From positions 558,001-622,000 of the forward strand of contig NZ_FO082820.1 of assembly GCF_000967425.1 (NCBI RefSeq): DNA of 64,000 bases, in the 5' to 3' direction. How positions within the stretch are numbered: the stretch's first letter is position 1; each line of letters opens with the position of its first letter. The DNA is from Pseudorhizobium banfieldiae. Its GTDB lineage: Bacteria > Pseudomonadota > Alphaproteobacteria > Rhizobiales > Rhizobiaceae. Positions 19,112-27,425 of this stretch are shown here, piece after piece. The notes beneath the pieces were generated by a model. That model was given only the letters and a program-made list of their open reading frames with translations, had not been told where the DNA came from and made no database searches. Position numbers and translations under genes: made by a program.

Positions 19112-19125
19112 TGTAATTAATTTTC
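19112..19125 (+). promoter_or_regulatory. Candidate RpiR operator copy 2
   Basis: TGTAATTAATTTTC, exactly 73 bases from copy 1 in the same orientation. This spacing places both on the same face of the helix, which suits cooperative binding or looping by one regulator. Confidence 0.45.
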
Positions 19126-19379
19126 TTATCGAGCGAAATCGCGCATTATTTTCGTAAGGGGGAAGTGCTCGCAACTCGTTCCACGATAGGCGGAAGGGGC
19201 GTTACTGCTTTAAGATCATCAGCTTCCGGCAACTCAGGTGGGAGGTTGATCCAGAACGAGGCCTTGCTCGCCATGAAAAAGCAGGCCCGCAACAGGCCCG
19301 CCATTTTCGTGACGTTCGCTGGTTCTGGATGCCCGGCCCATTCGCTCAGATCATGAGGAAGCAAAAAATCTAAGGTGCT

Positions 19380-20468
19380 TCACCAGACAGTCCCGCGTGC
19401 ATCCACTTTCTCGACGCGCGTGACGATGCCTTTGCGGTGGAAGACCATCCGTTCGAAAAGATTGCTCACGACGCAGGTGTGGTTCGGGACTACCTTCACC
19501 ATTCTGCCAACCTGAGGGAAAGGCTCGATGCATTTTGAAAGATCGACCACCGCATGTTCCTCTGACAGCGAGACGATGCGGGCGCCTTCGAACCCATCGA
19601 TCGTACCGTAGTCGGTAAAGCCGAGGAGGTCGGACGTGAGGGCCTTGGAACCGCAATCCAGCACGGCCCGATCCTCTGCAGGCCGCGAAACCACTGTGGC
19701 AAGGACATGCATGGCAAGGTCATTGGCACTGCAATGACCGGCGCGGACCATGCTGCGGTCGTTATAGACATAGGTGCCCGCCCGATGTTCAGTAGCAGAT
19801 GGCACGAGATGGGCGGCGAACAGATCCGGAGAGCCGCCGCTGGAGCGGACGGGGCAGTTGATGCCCTTTCCCGACAGAAGCGCCATGGTGCGGGCCAGGA
19901 ACACTTCCACTTCAGCCGCTCCGCCGACGGCCGGGTAGGTCATGATCCCTCCAAAACGCAAGCTCGGCGCTGCCGCCACCTGTTCGGCAAGCAAGGCCGC
20001 GGCCTCCGGTGTCTGCACGCCACAGCGCCGGGCGCCGGTGTCGCATTCAATCAGCACCGTCAGCGGCTGATCGGCACTGAACGTGGAAGCGAGTCCAGCG
20101 ATGGTGACTTCGCTGTCCGCTACAACGGCAAGCTTCGCGACCCGTGAATTCAGAGCCTTCAGGCGGGCGAGTTTGGTGGGCCCCAGAATGTTGTAGGTAA
20201 TCAGGATGTCATCGAAGCCCGCCTCGGCAAATATCTCAGCCTCGGTCACCTTCTGGCAATTGAGACCAACCGCGCCAGCGTCCAACTGCTGGCGTGCAAT
20301 CGCCGCGATCTTGTGGGTCTTGATGTGCGGCCGGAACGCCTTGCCGTGCTGGTCGCAATAGGCCTGGGCGCGCGCGATGTTGGCAGCCAGTCGGTCCTCG
20401 TCGATCACCGGCATTGGGGTCGCAATCTGCTCAAGCGGTGTGCCGGCTTCCGGCCAGGGATAGTCCAT
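19380..20468 (-). CDS. D-threonine aldolase / D-serine dehydratase-like PLP enzyme
   Basis: The ATG at 20468 (MDYPWPEAGTPLEQIATP) follows GATGAGG. The 362 residues fit the fold-type III alanine-racemase-like family that holds D-threonine aldolase and DSD1-type D-serine dehydratase. The PLP lysine lies in RPHIKTHK near residue 51. The β-barrel part is followed by a domain with LDCGSKALTSDLLGFTDYG. The end contains PNHTCVVSN, whose His and Cys bind the divalent metal in this family. It should act on a D-β-hydroxy or D-amino acid in the cytoplasm. It is divergent from the RpiR gene and probably co-regulated with the M81/ABC set. The exact reaction is uncertain. Confidence 0.88.
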   Translation of the reverse strand: MDYPWPEAGTPLEQIATPMPVIDEDRLAANIARAQAYCDQHGKAFRPHIKTHKIAAIARQQLDAGAVGLNCQKVTEAEIFAEAGFDDILITYNILGPTKLARLKALNSRVAKLAVVADSEVTIAGLASTFSADQPLTVLIECDTGARRCGVQTPEAAALLAEQVAAAPSLRFGGIMTYPAVGGAAEVEVFLARTMALLSGKGINCPVRSSGGSPDLFAAHLVPSATEHRAGTYVYNDRSMVRAGHCSANDLAMHVLATVVSRPAEDRAVLDCGSKALTSDLLGFTDYGTIDGFEGARIVSLSEEHAVVDLSKCIEPFPQVGRMVKVVPNHTCVVSNLFERMVFHRKGIVTRVEKVDARGTVW

Positions 20469-20588
20469 GGTGAACCTCATCGGGAAATGGAGCGCCACAA
20501 TTGCGGCGGCAGTGATTGCTTTTATTTTCTTTCCAGCTGCGGATTTATTGATGGCTGCCCGTACTATGGTATCAAAAGCGGGGCAAAG

Positions 20589-20602
20589 TGAAATTCATTT
20601 TC
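20589..20602 (+). promoter_or_regulatory. Candidate RpiR operator copy 3
   Basis: TGAAATTCATTTTC, and with the next base TGAAA-N5-TTTCA, a palindrome. It lies in the divergent region between the PLP-enzyme gene (start 20468) and the RpiR gene (start 20649). It matches the two copies upstream of the M81 operon. A weaker match (10 of 14) ends at 20529. Confidence 0.5.
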
Positions 20603-20648
20603 AAATGATGCATTCCTCGAACCGCTGCCGAAGCATAGGAAGAATTGA

Positions 20649-21512
20649 ATGGACCTTTTTCACGCCCTTTCTGATGAGGAGGGCAGACTGTCCAGCCTGG
20701 AGGCGAAACTGGCGCAGTTTGCGTTGGAGAACGTCGATTTTGTCGTCAACTCCTCCATTGTGGAATTGGCCGATCGGGTTGGCGTCTCCCCCCCGACCGT
20801 GACACGTTTCTGCCGGCGGCTGGGTTGCCAAGGTTACTCCGACTTCAAAGTGCAACTCGCCAAGCTCGCCTATGTCGGATTGCGCTACCTTAAACCGGAA
20901 GTGCCCACGACCACGGTGGAGGAGGTGGCGCACGATATCGTCTCGAAGGCGCAGAACGCGCTGTTCGAACTGCATCGCCAGCTCGATCTTGTCGCCATCG
21001 AAAAGGCTGCGGACATATTGCGAAGGGCCGATTTCATCCAGGCGTTCGGAGGCAGCGGTAACTCGACGATGATCGTCAATGAGCTCTACAACCGCCTCTT
21101 CCGTCTCGGCTGTCGGATCAATGCTTCCAACGACCACGGCATGAACCTGATGTTGTCGGCTGCGGCACAGCCCGGAACAGTGATGTTCGGTTCGTCCTTT
21201 ACCGGCCGGGACATGGGTCTTGTCCATTGCCTGGAGCTTCTGCGGCAGAACGACATCCCAACGATCGTCATGACGCAGGCGGGCTCGCCGGTCGCCGTCG
21301 CTGCGGATGTCGTGATTGCGATCGAGATGCCGGAGGGCAAGAATATTTTCCGACCGACATCCACTCGCTATGCCTATCTTGCCGCGATCGACATACTGGC
21401 GAACATGGTCGCCTATGCCGATCGAAACAAGGCACTTAGATCTCTCCGCAGCATCAAGGGCGAACTGGTGCGCAACCGAGACGGAGACGACCGCCAGCTT
21501 CTAGGGGATTAG
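20649..21512 (+). CDS. MurR/RpiR-family transcriptional regulator
   Basis: This 287-residue protein has an amino-terminal HTH_6 domain (about residues 10-80, with SIVELADRVGVSPPTVTRFC and LGCQGYSDFK) and a carboxy-terminal SIS sugar-isomerase-like domain (about 115-250, QAFGGSGNSTMIVNELYNRL and SSFTGRDMGLVHCLELL). RpiR proteins usually sense a phosphosugar or amino-sugar derivative, though some respond to other small molecules. It faces away from the PLP-enzyme gene and shares a promoter region with a candidate operator, so it most likely controls the peptide/D-amino-acid block. Repressor or activator action cannot be told. Confidence 0.93.
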   Translation: MDLFHALSDEEGRLSSLEAKLAQFALENVDFVVNSSIVELADRVGVSPPTVTRFCRRLGCQGYSDFKVQLAKLAYVGLRYLKPEVPTTTVEEVAHDIVSKAQNALFELHRQLDLVAIEKAADILRRADFIQAFGGSGNSTMIVNELYNRLFRLGCRINASNDHGMNLMLSAAAQPGTVMFGSSFTGRDMGLVHCLELLRQNDIPTIVMTQAGSPVAVAADVVIAIEMPEGKNIFRPTSTRYAYLAAIDILANMVAYADRNKALRSLRSIKGELVRNRDGDDRQLLGD

Positions 21513-21859
21513 AGGTCACTTTCGCCGTATCTCAGTCCCCCTCGTCAGGTCTTGCGGTTTGATCGCGGCACTGCGGAGGCATCGTCAGCCTTGCGCCCGC
21601 AACTCGGTCATAGAGCTCTTCACCACAGATACCCGGTAGCGGACATTGCCCCGGAGGCCGCGTAACGTTGCCTGTGCGCTGCTAGCGCACGTAGCGATCG
21701 CAGGTGTCGTGTGACCGACAGGTTGCCGCGTGCGGAACATCCCTGGGAATCTAATCACGAGGGCGCATCGCCGCCAATCTCCACTACCCTCCGAAGTAGT
21801 GTCGTGGTAGTTTATGAAGGGGTGCTGGTAATCTTCGTCGATCTGCAAGGCGCGCTTTA
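21513..21859. other. Intergenic stretch without recognised content
   Basis: About 350 bases between the RpiR stop and the regulator fragment. I see no credible gene, tRNA or terminator. Base composition is less GC-rich than the flanking genes. Confidence 0.4.
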
Positions 21860-22680
21860 ATGCACCGTCCTGAAGGCATGCGTGCGAGATACAGACTGTA
21901 CCTTCTGGGCTCCTTTGCCCTGACGGATCGCACCGGTAGATCCCTCGCCCCGAAGTCGCAAAAAGCACAAGCGTTGCTGGCGATGCTCGCTTTGGCACGA
22001 CGAGGCTTACCTTCAAGGGTTTGGCTGCGCGACAAGCTCTGGAGCGACAGATCCGAAGAACACGCTTTCGCTAACCTCCGACAGACTCTGCTGGAAATTC
22101 GAAAAACGCTTGGCTCTGCACGTGCGCTCGTGCAGGCGGACAAGCTGAGCGTATGGCTGGACTTGGAGCAGGTGGAGCTGGATCTCCAACAGACTACGGC
22201 TTGGGAGAGAGCGAATGATCAACTCCTGGAGGGGATTGATGTCCGCGACCCGGAGTTTGAGGAATGGCTTAGGCTCGAACGGCAAATCTGGCAAACAGGG
22301 CTGCGACGTGTTGGAGGGCCCGCAATGCTAGATAGAGGCGACGCGGCGGGAAGTTCGGGGGAGCTTCGTCGTGAACATCGCCGTGCCACATCCCTGCCGC
22401 ATATGGAAAAAGTGCACCGTGGGTAGGCAGAAGCGCCCGCTCCAGCCGATCGAACTTGGTCGATCTGCGTCAGGTAGGAAAGGAGCGGATCAAATCAGAA
22501 GATTCAAGCTCCGCAATAGGCCGTCGGCGGACAATGGCCCTATCCGGAACGCGCTGCCAGTTTGAGCGGCATGGGTTGTGGGTGGAGGTGAAAGCGTTGT
22601 CGCAAATGCCTGAAGGCGTTCGCAAGGCACGCAGTATCTTCGTTGAACATAAACCTACTGCGTGCCTTCCGAGAAGGTGA
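21860..22680 (+). pseudogene. Broken SARP/BTAD-type transcriptional regulator
   Basis: The frame from 21860 encodes an OmpR-like DNA-binding domain as in SARP-type regulators: YRLYLLGSFALTDRTGRSL, then KSQKAQALLAMLALARRG, WLRDKLWSDRSEEHAFANLR and a BTAD-like start with LVQADKLSVWLDLEQVELDL. The frame ends after 188 residues at 22426, far short of a full regulator. A different frame further on (to 22680) carries LWVEVKALSQMPEGVRKARS, which could be a remnant of the effector part. I read this as a gene broken by a frameshift. An alternative is a short, functional regulator of 188 residues. Confidence 0.5.
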
Positions 22681-22684
22681 GTGC

Positions 22685-22927
22685 TTAGCGATTGCGATCG
22701 ACACCCTCGTAGTAGTCGCCGCTGTCGATCGTCCTGCTATCTGTCATCGGGCGCGGCAGGACCGGGTTGATGCCCTGGGTCGTGAAGAGGTCGACGCCCG
22801 GCATGTGTGCCGCACCAGTCGAGCCCCCCGCACCAGGATAGTACTCACCCTCGGCCGCAGATGCTGCGGTCCCAATGGCTGCAGTGGCGATGAATGCGAC
22901 TGCCAAGGTTGTGTTCGTGGTCTTCAT
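22685..22927 (-). CDS. Tiny exported protein with two YYxG motifs
   Basis: This 80-residue protein has a signal peptide (MKTTNTTLAVAFIATAAIGT, cleavage after ASA). The mature 56 residues begin AEGEYYPGA and end SGDYYEGVDRNR, so a (G)[DE]YYxG motif is present at both ends. ATG 22927 is preceded by AGGACAG. It is the last of three small exported genes on the minus strand that share this motif. I know no function for the family. Confidence 0.65.
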   Translation of the reverse strand: MKTTNTTLAVAFIATAAIGTAASAAEGEYYPGAGGSTGAAHMPGVDLFTTQGINPVLPRPMTDSRTIDSGDYYEGVDRNR

Positions 22928-23011
22928 TGTTCTGTCCTTTCGATTTGAATGCAGGGGCTGTCCTGCCCTGCGGTTGGGTTACTGGTTGAAGTCTTCGGGG
23001 TGCGATGTTGG

Positions 23012-23236
23012 CTACCGGATGTCCCTCAGGTCATCGTTCGGTAGACGGTTGTCTCTGGACGTCGGCATGCGCGGTATCCCCGAATGCTTCCATCGCGGGC
23101 CACCAGTGACCACGTGGTCAACGGGCATGAACCCCAGTGCAAGTTGCGTACCCCGGTAGTATTCGCCCTCGCTGGCGAATGCGATCGGCGCGCCTGCCAC
23201 AGCGAACAGGGCGGCCATCAATAGTGTCTTCGTCAT
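23012..23236 (-). CDS. Tiny exported protein with one YYxG motif
   Basis: This 74-residue protein has a signal peptide (MTKTLLMAALFAVAGAPIAF, cleavage after AS) and a mature start SEGEYYRGT that matches the start of the neighbouring small protein. The rest is rich in Pro, Arg and Asp. It follows AGGAGGAT. It lies about 85 bases upstream of the first one and is likely a paralogue. Function unknown. Confidence 0.65.
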   Translation of the reverse strand: MTKTLLMAALFAVAGAPIAFASEGEYYRGTQLALGFMPVDHVVTGGPRWKHSGIPRMPTSRDNRLPNDDLRDIR

Positions 23237-23306
23237 TGGTTTTATCCTCCTGCTTCATTCGCGGCCCTCACGGGCAGCTTGTTCCATGCTTGCAAGGCGG
23301 TGGGCG

Positions 23307-23522
23307 CTAAGGGGGAAGCGCCCCCTCGTAGTAGTCGCCGGCCTTATTTGATCCGAAGACCAGCCTTTCTCGTTTGGTAGCCGCGTCCCAGCCCTGCTGA
23401 TCGCGCTGCAGGCTGATCACCGACTGACTGGCCGGGTAGATCGCATCGCTCTCATGGCTGCCGCCACTCAACGCGATCCAGGCCATGAAAGCCGGAGCGA
23501 CCCGGTGGATCGGACTCATCAT
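23307..23522 (-). CDS. Tiny protein with carboxy-terminal YYxG motif
   Basis: Starting at 23522 after AAGGGAGAAG this is a 71-residue protein beginning MMSPIHRVAPAFMAWIALSG, a weak signal or membrane segment. It ends NKAGDYYEGALPP, which matches the carboxy-terminal motif of the protein at 22685. Together the three genes look like a small tandem family. Export of this member is less sure. Confidence 0.55.
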   Translation of the reverse strand: MMSPIHRVAPAFMAWIALSGGSHESDAIYPASQSVISLQRDQQGWDAATKRERLVFGSNKAGDYYEGALPP

Positions 23523-23729
23523 TGTTTCTTCTCCCTTCTTCCGTCTCGGCACCCGGTCCATATGGCCGTGTCGCCTTTGTTGTTGGTGGCAGCATCGCGC
23601 GCAGGCGTCAGCCGGGCGTGAAGCCAGCGTCAATGCCGCGTCAAAAAAGCGCAAAAGAGAAAGAAAAACGAAGGCACCGCGAAAGTCGGCGGCATCAGCG
23701 ACGCGTGTCGGAGCGCGCGGGCGCGACCC

Positions 23730-25760
23730 GTGATGGGTCGCTGCCGATCGAGACGATACTCGTTGGCGCTTCGACTAGTTCGCGAGGGGCGGCACGGCGC
23801 CGAAGGCGTCTTCGGCGGTTCCTACGGCTGGTCGAGCGCCGGGCGCTTCCACCATGCCCAGAGCCAGATCCACCGCTTCCTGAATATCGCCCTCGGCGGT
23901 TATGTCCGCTCCGTCAACAGCTATAGCGCCGGCGCTTCGGCGGTCATACTCCCGTGGATCCTCGGACCCTTCGAGGCGATGTCTCGCAACAATGTGACCT
24001 GGAGCCAGATCGAGGCGGAAACGGATGTGGTGCTGGCCTTCGGCGGCATGGCGCTGAAGAATTCCAATGTCGCGAGCGGCGGCGTCACCACCCATATCGA
24101 AAGGGGGGCGATGGCGCGCGCCGCGGCGCGGGGCTGTCGTTTTCATCTGTTCAGCCCGCTGCGCGACGATTTTCCGCCGGAAGCCGGCGCCATCTGGCAC
24201 CCGATCCGCCCCGGAACGGACGTCGCCGTGATGCTCGGCCTGTGCAACACCATGCTTGCGGAAGGCCTGCACGACGTTGAATTTCTCGAACAATATTGCA
24301 CCGGCTTCGACGTCTTTTCCGCCTATCTGGCAGGTGGTGAAGATGGCCAGCCCAAGACGGCCGAATGGGCAAGCGGCATTTCCGGCGTGCCGGCGCAAAG
24401 CATCGTGCGGCTGGCCCGCGAGATGACCGCCGGCCGCTCCCTAGTCACTGTGGCGCATGCGCTTCAGCGGGCCCGCTTCGGCGAGCAGCCGGTCTGGGCC
24501 GGCGCGGCTCTGGCGGCGATGGCAGGCCAGATCGGCCTGCCGGGCGGCGGCTATAATTACGCCCTCGGCACGATGGGCCATACGGGGCGGCGCATCAATG
24601 CCGTGCCGATCCCCACCCTGTTGCAGGGCAGGAACGGCGTTTCCAACTTCATTCCGGTCGCCCGCATCAGCGATATGCTGCTCAATCCCGGCGAGACCTA
24701 TCACTATGACGGCCGCGAGATGACCTATCCCGATATCAGGCTGGTCTATTGGGCGGGCGGTAATCCGTTCCACCATCAGGACCTGAACCGGCTGCGCTCG
24801 GCGCTGGCGAGGCCGCAAACCATCATCGTGCTGCCGGCGACGATGACGCTGGAGCGCGAGGATATCGGCGCAGCGGGGACCGATCCGAGACTGATTGCCA
24901 TGCGTAGGCTTGCGCCGGCGGTCGGCATGTCGCGCGACGACTACGCAATATTCGCCGATCTTTCGCGGCTGATGGGCAGCGAGGATGCCTTTACCGAAGG
25001 GCGTGACGCGCGTGAATGGCTGGCGCATCTCTACGAGCCGACGCGCATGGCGCTGGCGGAACGGGGATGGGACGCGCCGGATTTTGAGAGCTTCTGGGAG
25101 AGGGGTGAGCTTACCCTGCCTTCGGCGCCCGATGACGGCGGCATGCTGCGGGCATTCCGCCAGAACCCCCAAAGTGCGCACTTGCCGACGCCGAGCGGCC
25201 GTATAGAAATATTCTCCCGCACGATCGCCGATTTCGGCTATGACGATTGTCCGGGGCATCCGGTCTGGCTTGCGCCAGACGAAGTGCCCAACGAGGCGGC
25301 GCCTCTCGTGTTGATAGCCAACCAGCCGTCGACACGGCTGCACAGCCAGCTCGATTTCGGCGCCTACAGTCAGTCTTCGAAGGTCAGGGGCCGGGAGCCG
25401 GCGCGCCTCAATCCGCAGGATGCGGCGCAGCAGGGCATTCGCGACGGTGATATCGTACGGATCTTCAACGGTCGCGGCGCTTGCCTTGCCGGTGCGGTGC
25501 TGAGGGACGGCGTGATGGCGGGCATCGTCAATCTTTCGACCGGCGCCTGGTTCGATCCCTTGGATGTCGGCGATGGATCGCTCGGATGCGGCCACGGAAA
25601 CCCGAACATCCTGACCCGCGACATCGGCACGTCGAAGCTGGCGCAAGGATGCTGCGGTCAGGTAACCGTGGTGGAGGTCAGCCGCTATGATGGCGAACTC
25701 CCGCCCGTCCGGGCTTACGATCCCCCGTCCACCGAATTGGCCACAGTCCGGACAGCATAG
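23730..25760 (+). pseudogene. 5'-truncated molybdopterin oxidoreductase (BisC/TorZ-like)
   Basis: From about 23757 the frame matches the biotin-sulfoxide/TMAO/DMSO reductase family: GVFGGSYGWSSAGRFHHAQS (the region that holds the Mo-ligand Ser), FGGMALKNSNVASGG, GQIGLPGGGYNY, VYWAGGNPFHHQDLNRL, and the carboxy-terminal cofactor domain with NQPSTRLHSQLDFG. Full members have about 90 more residues at the amino end, including the first substrate and cofactor segments. Here the first 10 or so codons are unrelated to the family and start at a GTG in Arg-rich sequence. I read it as a gene cut by recombination. A translated but inactive protein is possible. Confidence 0.65.
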
Positions 25761-26093
25761 GCGCGGCTTCAGACCTGTCTCGGGTTGCCTTACCACCCAA
25801 ATAACAGGGAAGGATCCCAGCGGTGTCGGGATATTGATGTCCTTCCAGCCGCATGCCGTCATTCTCGCCTAAGGTGAAACGACTGTCAGCTAGTCGGAGA
25901 AAGCAATCGGGACCAGATGGTCCGCTTCCGGCCCCGAAGTGGTCGTCAGTGGATACAGCGGAGATCATTTCCGCTTCCCCTCCCCGGGGGGGAGGAAGAG
26001 AGACGCAACTTCCTCAACCCTGCCACTAGGCAGGCCGTTGCCGTTGCTGCTTGGTCGCCCTTCGGGTGCTTGCGGTCGCGGCACCTGCACGAT
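25761..26093. other. Intergenic stretch with one hairpin
   Basis: About 330 bases with no credible gene. At 25974-25998 CTTCCCCTCCCC is followed directly by GGGGGGGAGGAAG, a strong GC hairpin, but no T run follows. It could end transcription of the convergent flanking genes. Confidence 0.4.
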
Positions 26094-26927
26094 TTATCTG
26101 AGAGCGGAAAGAAGATAGGCGAAGGAGTGGCTGAGTTCTCTAGCCGGATCAGCCGATGCGTGGACGGCCGGTGAGAAGGCTTCATAGGAGAAGGCGCCTG
26201 CATAACCTTGCGCCATCAGATTCTGCATCTGAGCGAGGTTGGCCAGCTGGTCTTCCTCATCGATCAATTTGCGGTGCTCGTCACGCATCTCTTCGGCTGT
26301 GAGCTGCTGCTCCGACATACCGGAGACGTGCACAATGCCCGTGTATTCTGGAAAGAACTCGCGTTCTGCGGCGAGGTGATGGTGGAAGGTATCATGGACT
26401 AGACGGAAGTACTTTTCGCCCCCTACTGCTTCGATCGCCTCCAAAGCTTCGCGCTTGTATCGCAGCGAGGAGGTTATGAAACCGAGCGGCTCGATCAGTG
26501 CGCGAATGCCGGCCTCGGCCACCATTGGCAGGATGGCGGCGAGGGAGGTCCTTAGATGAACTGCGCGCTCGTTCGAACTATAGGCTGGCGCATCGTTTCG
26601 GGGGATGAGGCTGATGCTTTCCGCCCCGCTTCTTTCCGCTCTTGCGATGAGCGAGCGAACCTTGTCCGCCATCTCGGGACTCCAGGCGTTGAAGCCGTAC
26701 ACCTCAGAGAGACCCAGAAGGCGGACGTCTCTTTCGCGGGCATAGGCGCCGATTGCGGCCGGATCTTCTCCATCGAAGAATGGGCGGTGGCTGAGCTTCT
26801 TCTCGATGAGATCATTACGTAGTTCGACACCGACGCAGCCTAGCTCCGCGGCTAGATCGATCAGGCGCCTACAAGTGAGGTGAGGTGCAGTTATATGGTT
26901 CAGCGCGAATTGAATAGACATTCTCAT
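26094..26927 (-). CDS. TIM-barrel sugar-phosphate isomerase/epimerase family (IolI-like)
   Basis: The start at 26927 (MRMSIQFALNHITAP) follows GGAAG. The protein of 277 residues has the AP-endonuclease-2-like TIM barrel of IolI/IolE-type proteins: ELGCVGVELRND, LGLSEVYGFNAW, ALIEPLGFI with a metal-binding Glu, LVHDTFHHHLA with metal-binding Asp and His, and GIVHVSG. IolI isomerises 2-keto-myo-inositol, but family members act on many sugars, so the substrate is open. It stands alone on the minus strand. It may or may not relate to the inositol-phosphate synthase gene 12 kb away. Confidence 0.8.
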   Translation of the reverse strand: MRMSIQFALNHITAPHLTCRRLIDLAAELGCVGVELRNDLIEKKLSHRPFFDGEDPAAIGAYARERDVRLLGLSEVYGFNAWSPEMADKVRSLIARAERSGAESISLIPRNDAPAYSSNERAVHLRTSLAAILPMVAEAGIRALIEPLGFITSSLRYKREALEAIEAVGGEKYFRLVHDTFHHHLAAEREFFPEYTGIVHVSGMSEQQLTAEEMRDEHRKLIDEEDQLANLAQMQNLMAQGYAGAFSYEAFSPAVHASADPARELSHSFAYLLSALR

Positions 26928-27425
26928 CTTTAGCTTCCCGGTATGAGTAGACCATAGACCGCGGCTGCAATGACCCGTCAATCGAAGATGCTGCCGATCC
27001 TGCAGTAAGGAGATCTGAAATGGCTCGAGAGGATAGAATTTGTCATCCACAGGCTCTCAGGCACATGCAGATCGAACGGTAGGAAGAGCTGTCCAAGCGT
27101 GAACGCCCATTCGCTCCGGTGTCGTCACAAGCTCACGCCAGACTCGCCGGCACTGGCACGGATGTCGATCTCGACACCCGAGACGTTATCGAAAAAGATC
27201 GCTAGGGGGGCTGCTCCGACGTCAGGCGGACTCTTCGGCCTCTACGTCACGCACGGCGGGATGGATGGGACCATGAGGGCACTGCGGGAGAGCACGTGGC
27301 GATACTGATCTTTTGTATGAGTGATGACGATTTGTTCGAACTCTTCTATGGCGGTTGATGACACAACGCTGATAGATAATATCGCGCATTGGATGCAGGG
27401 GGCCTGCGGCTAGGGGGGGAATTTA
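26928..27425. other. Intergenic stretch, nothing recognised
   Basis: About 500 bases between divergent genes. A 69-codon plus-strand frame (27099-27308) has low-complexity composition and no recognisable features, so I do not call it. The stretch should carry promoters for the isomerase gene and for the amidohydrolase-P450 pair. Confidence 0.4.

Larger units (their letters stand above)
18865..19379. promoter_or_regulatory. Promoter region of the M81/ABC operon
   Basis: About 515 bases without a convincing gene, between the M81 start and the aldolase-like stop. It is more AT-rich than its surroundings around 19030-19160. It holds two near-identical 14-mers, TGTAATTTATTTTC at 19039 and TGTAATTAATTTTC at 19112, 73 bases apart (about seven helical turns), which also recur next to the RpiR gene. 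The region probably contains the operon promoter and its operators. A 72-codon minus-strand frame at 19146-19364 shows no recognisable protein features. Confidence 0.55.

Noticed and set aside
22643..22948. A 101-codon plus-strand frame over the small exported protein
   Set aside because: The opposite strand has a signal peptide, a ribosome site and a shared motif, so it is the better call.
24441..25862. A 473-codon minus-strand frame
   Set aside because: It lies opposite the molybdoenzyme fragment and is rich in Arg and His, typical of antisense translation of GC-rich genes.
27099..27308. A 69-codon plus-strand frame
   Set aside because: No ribosome site, no family pattern and mixed composition; kept as intergenic.
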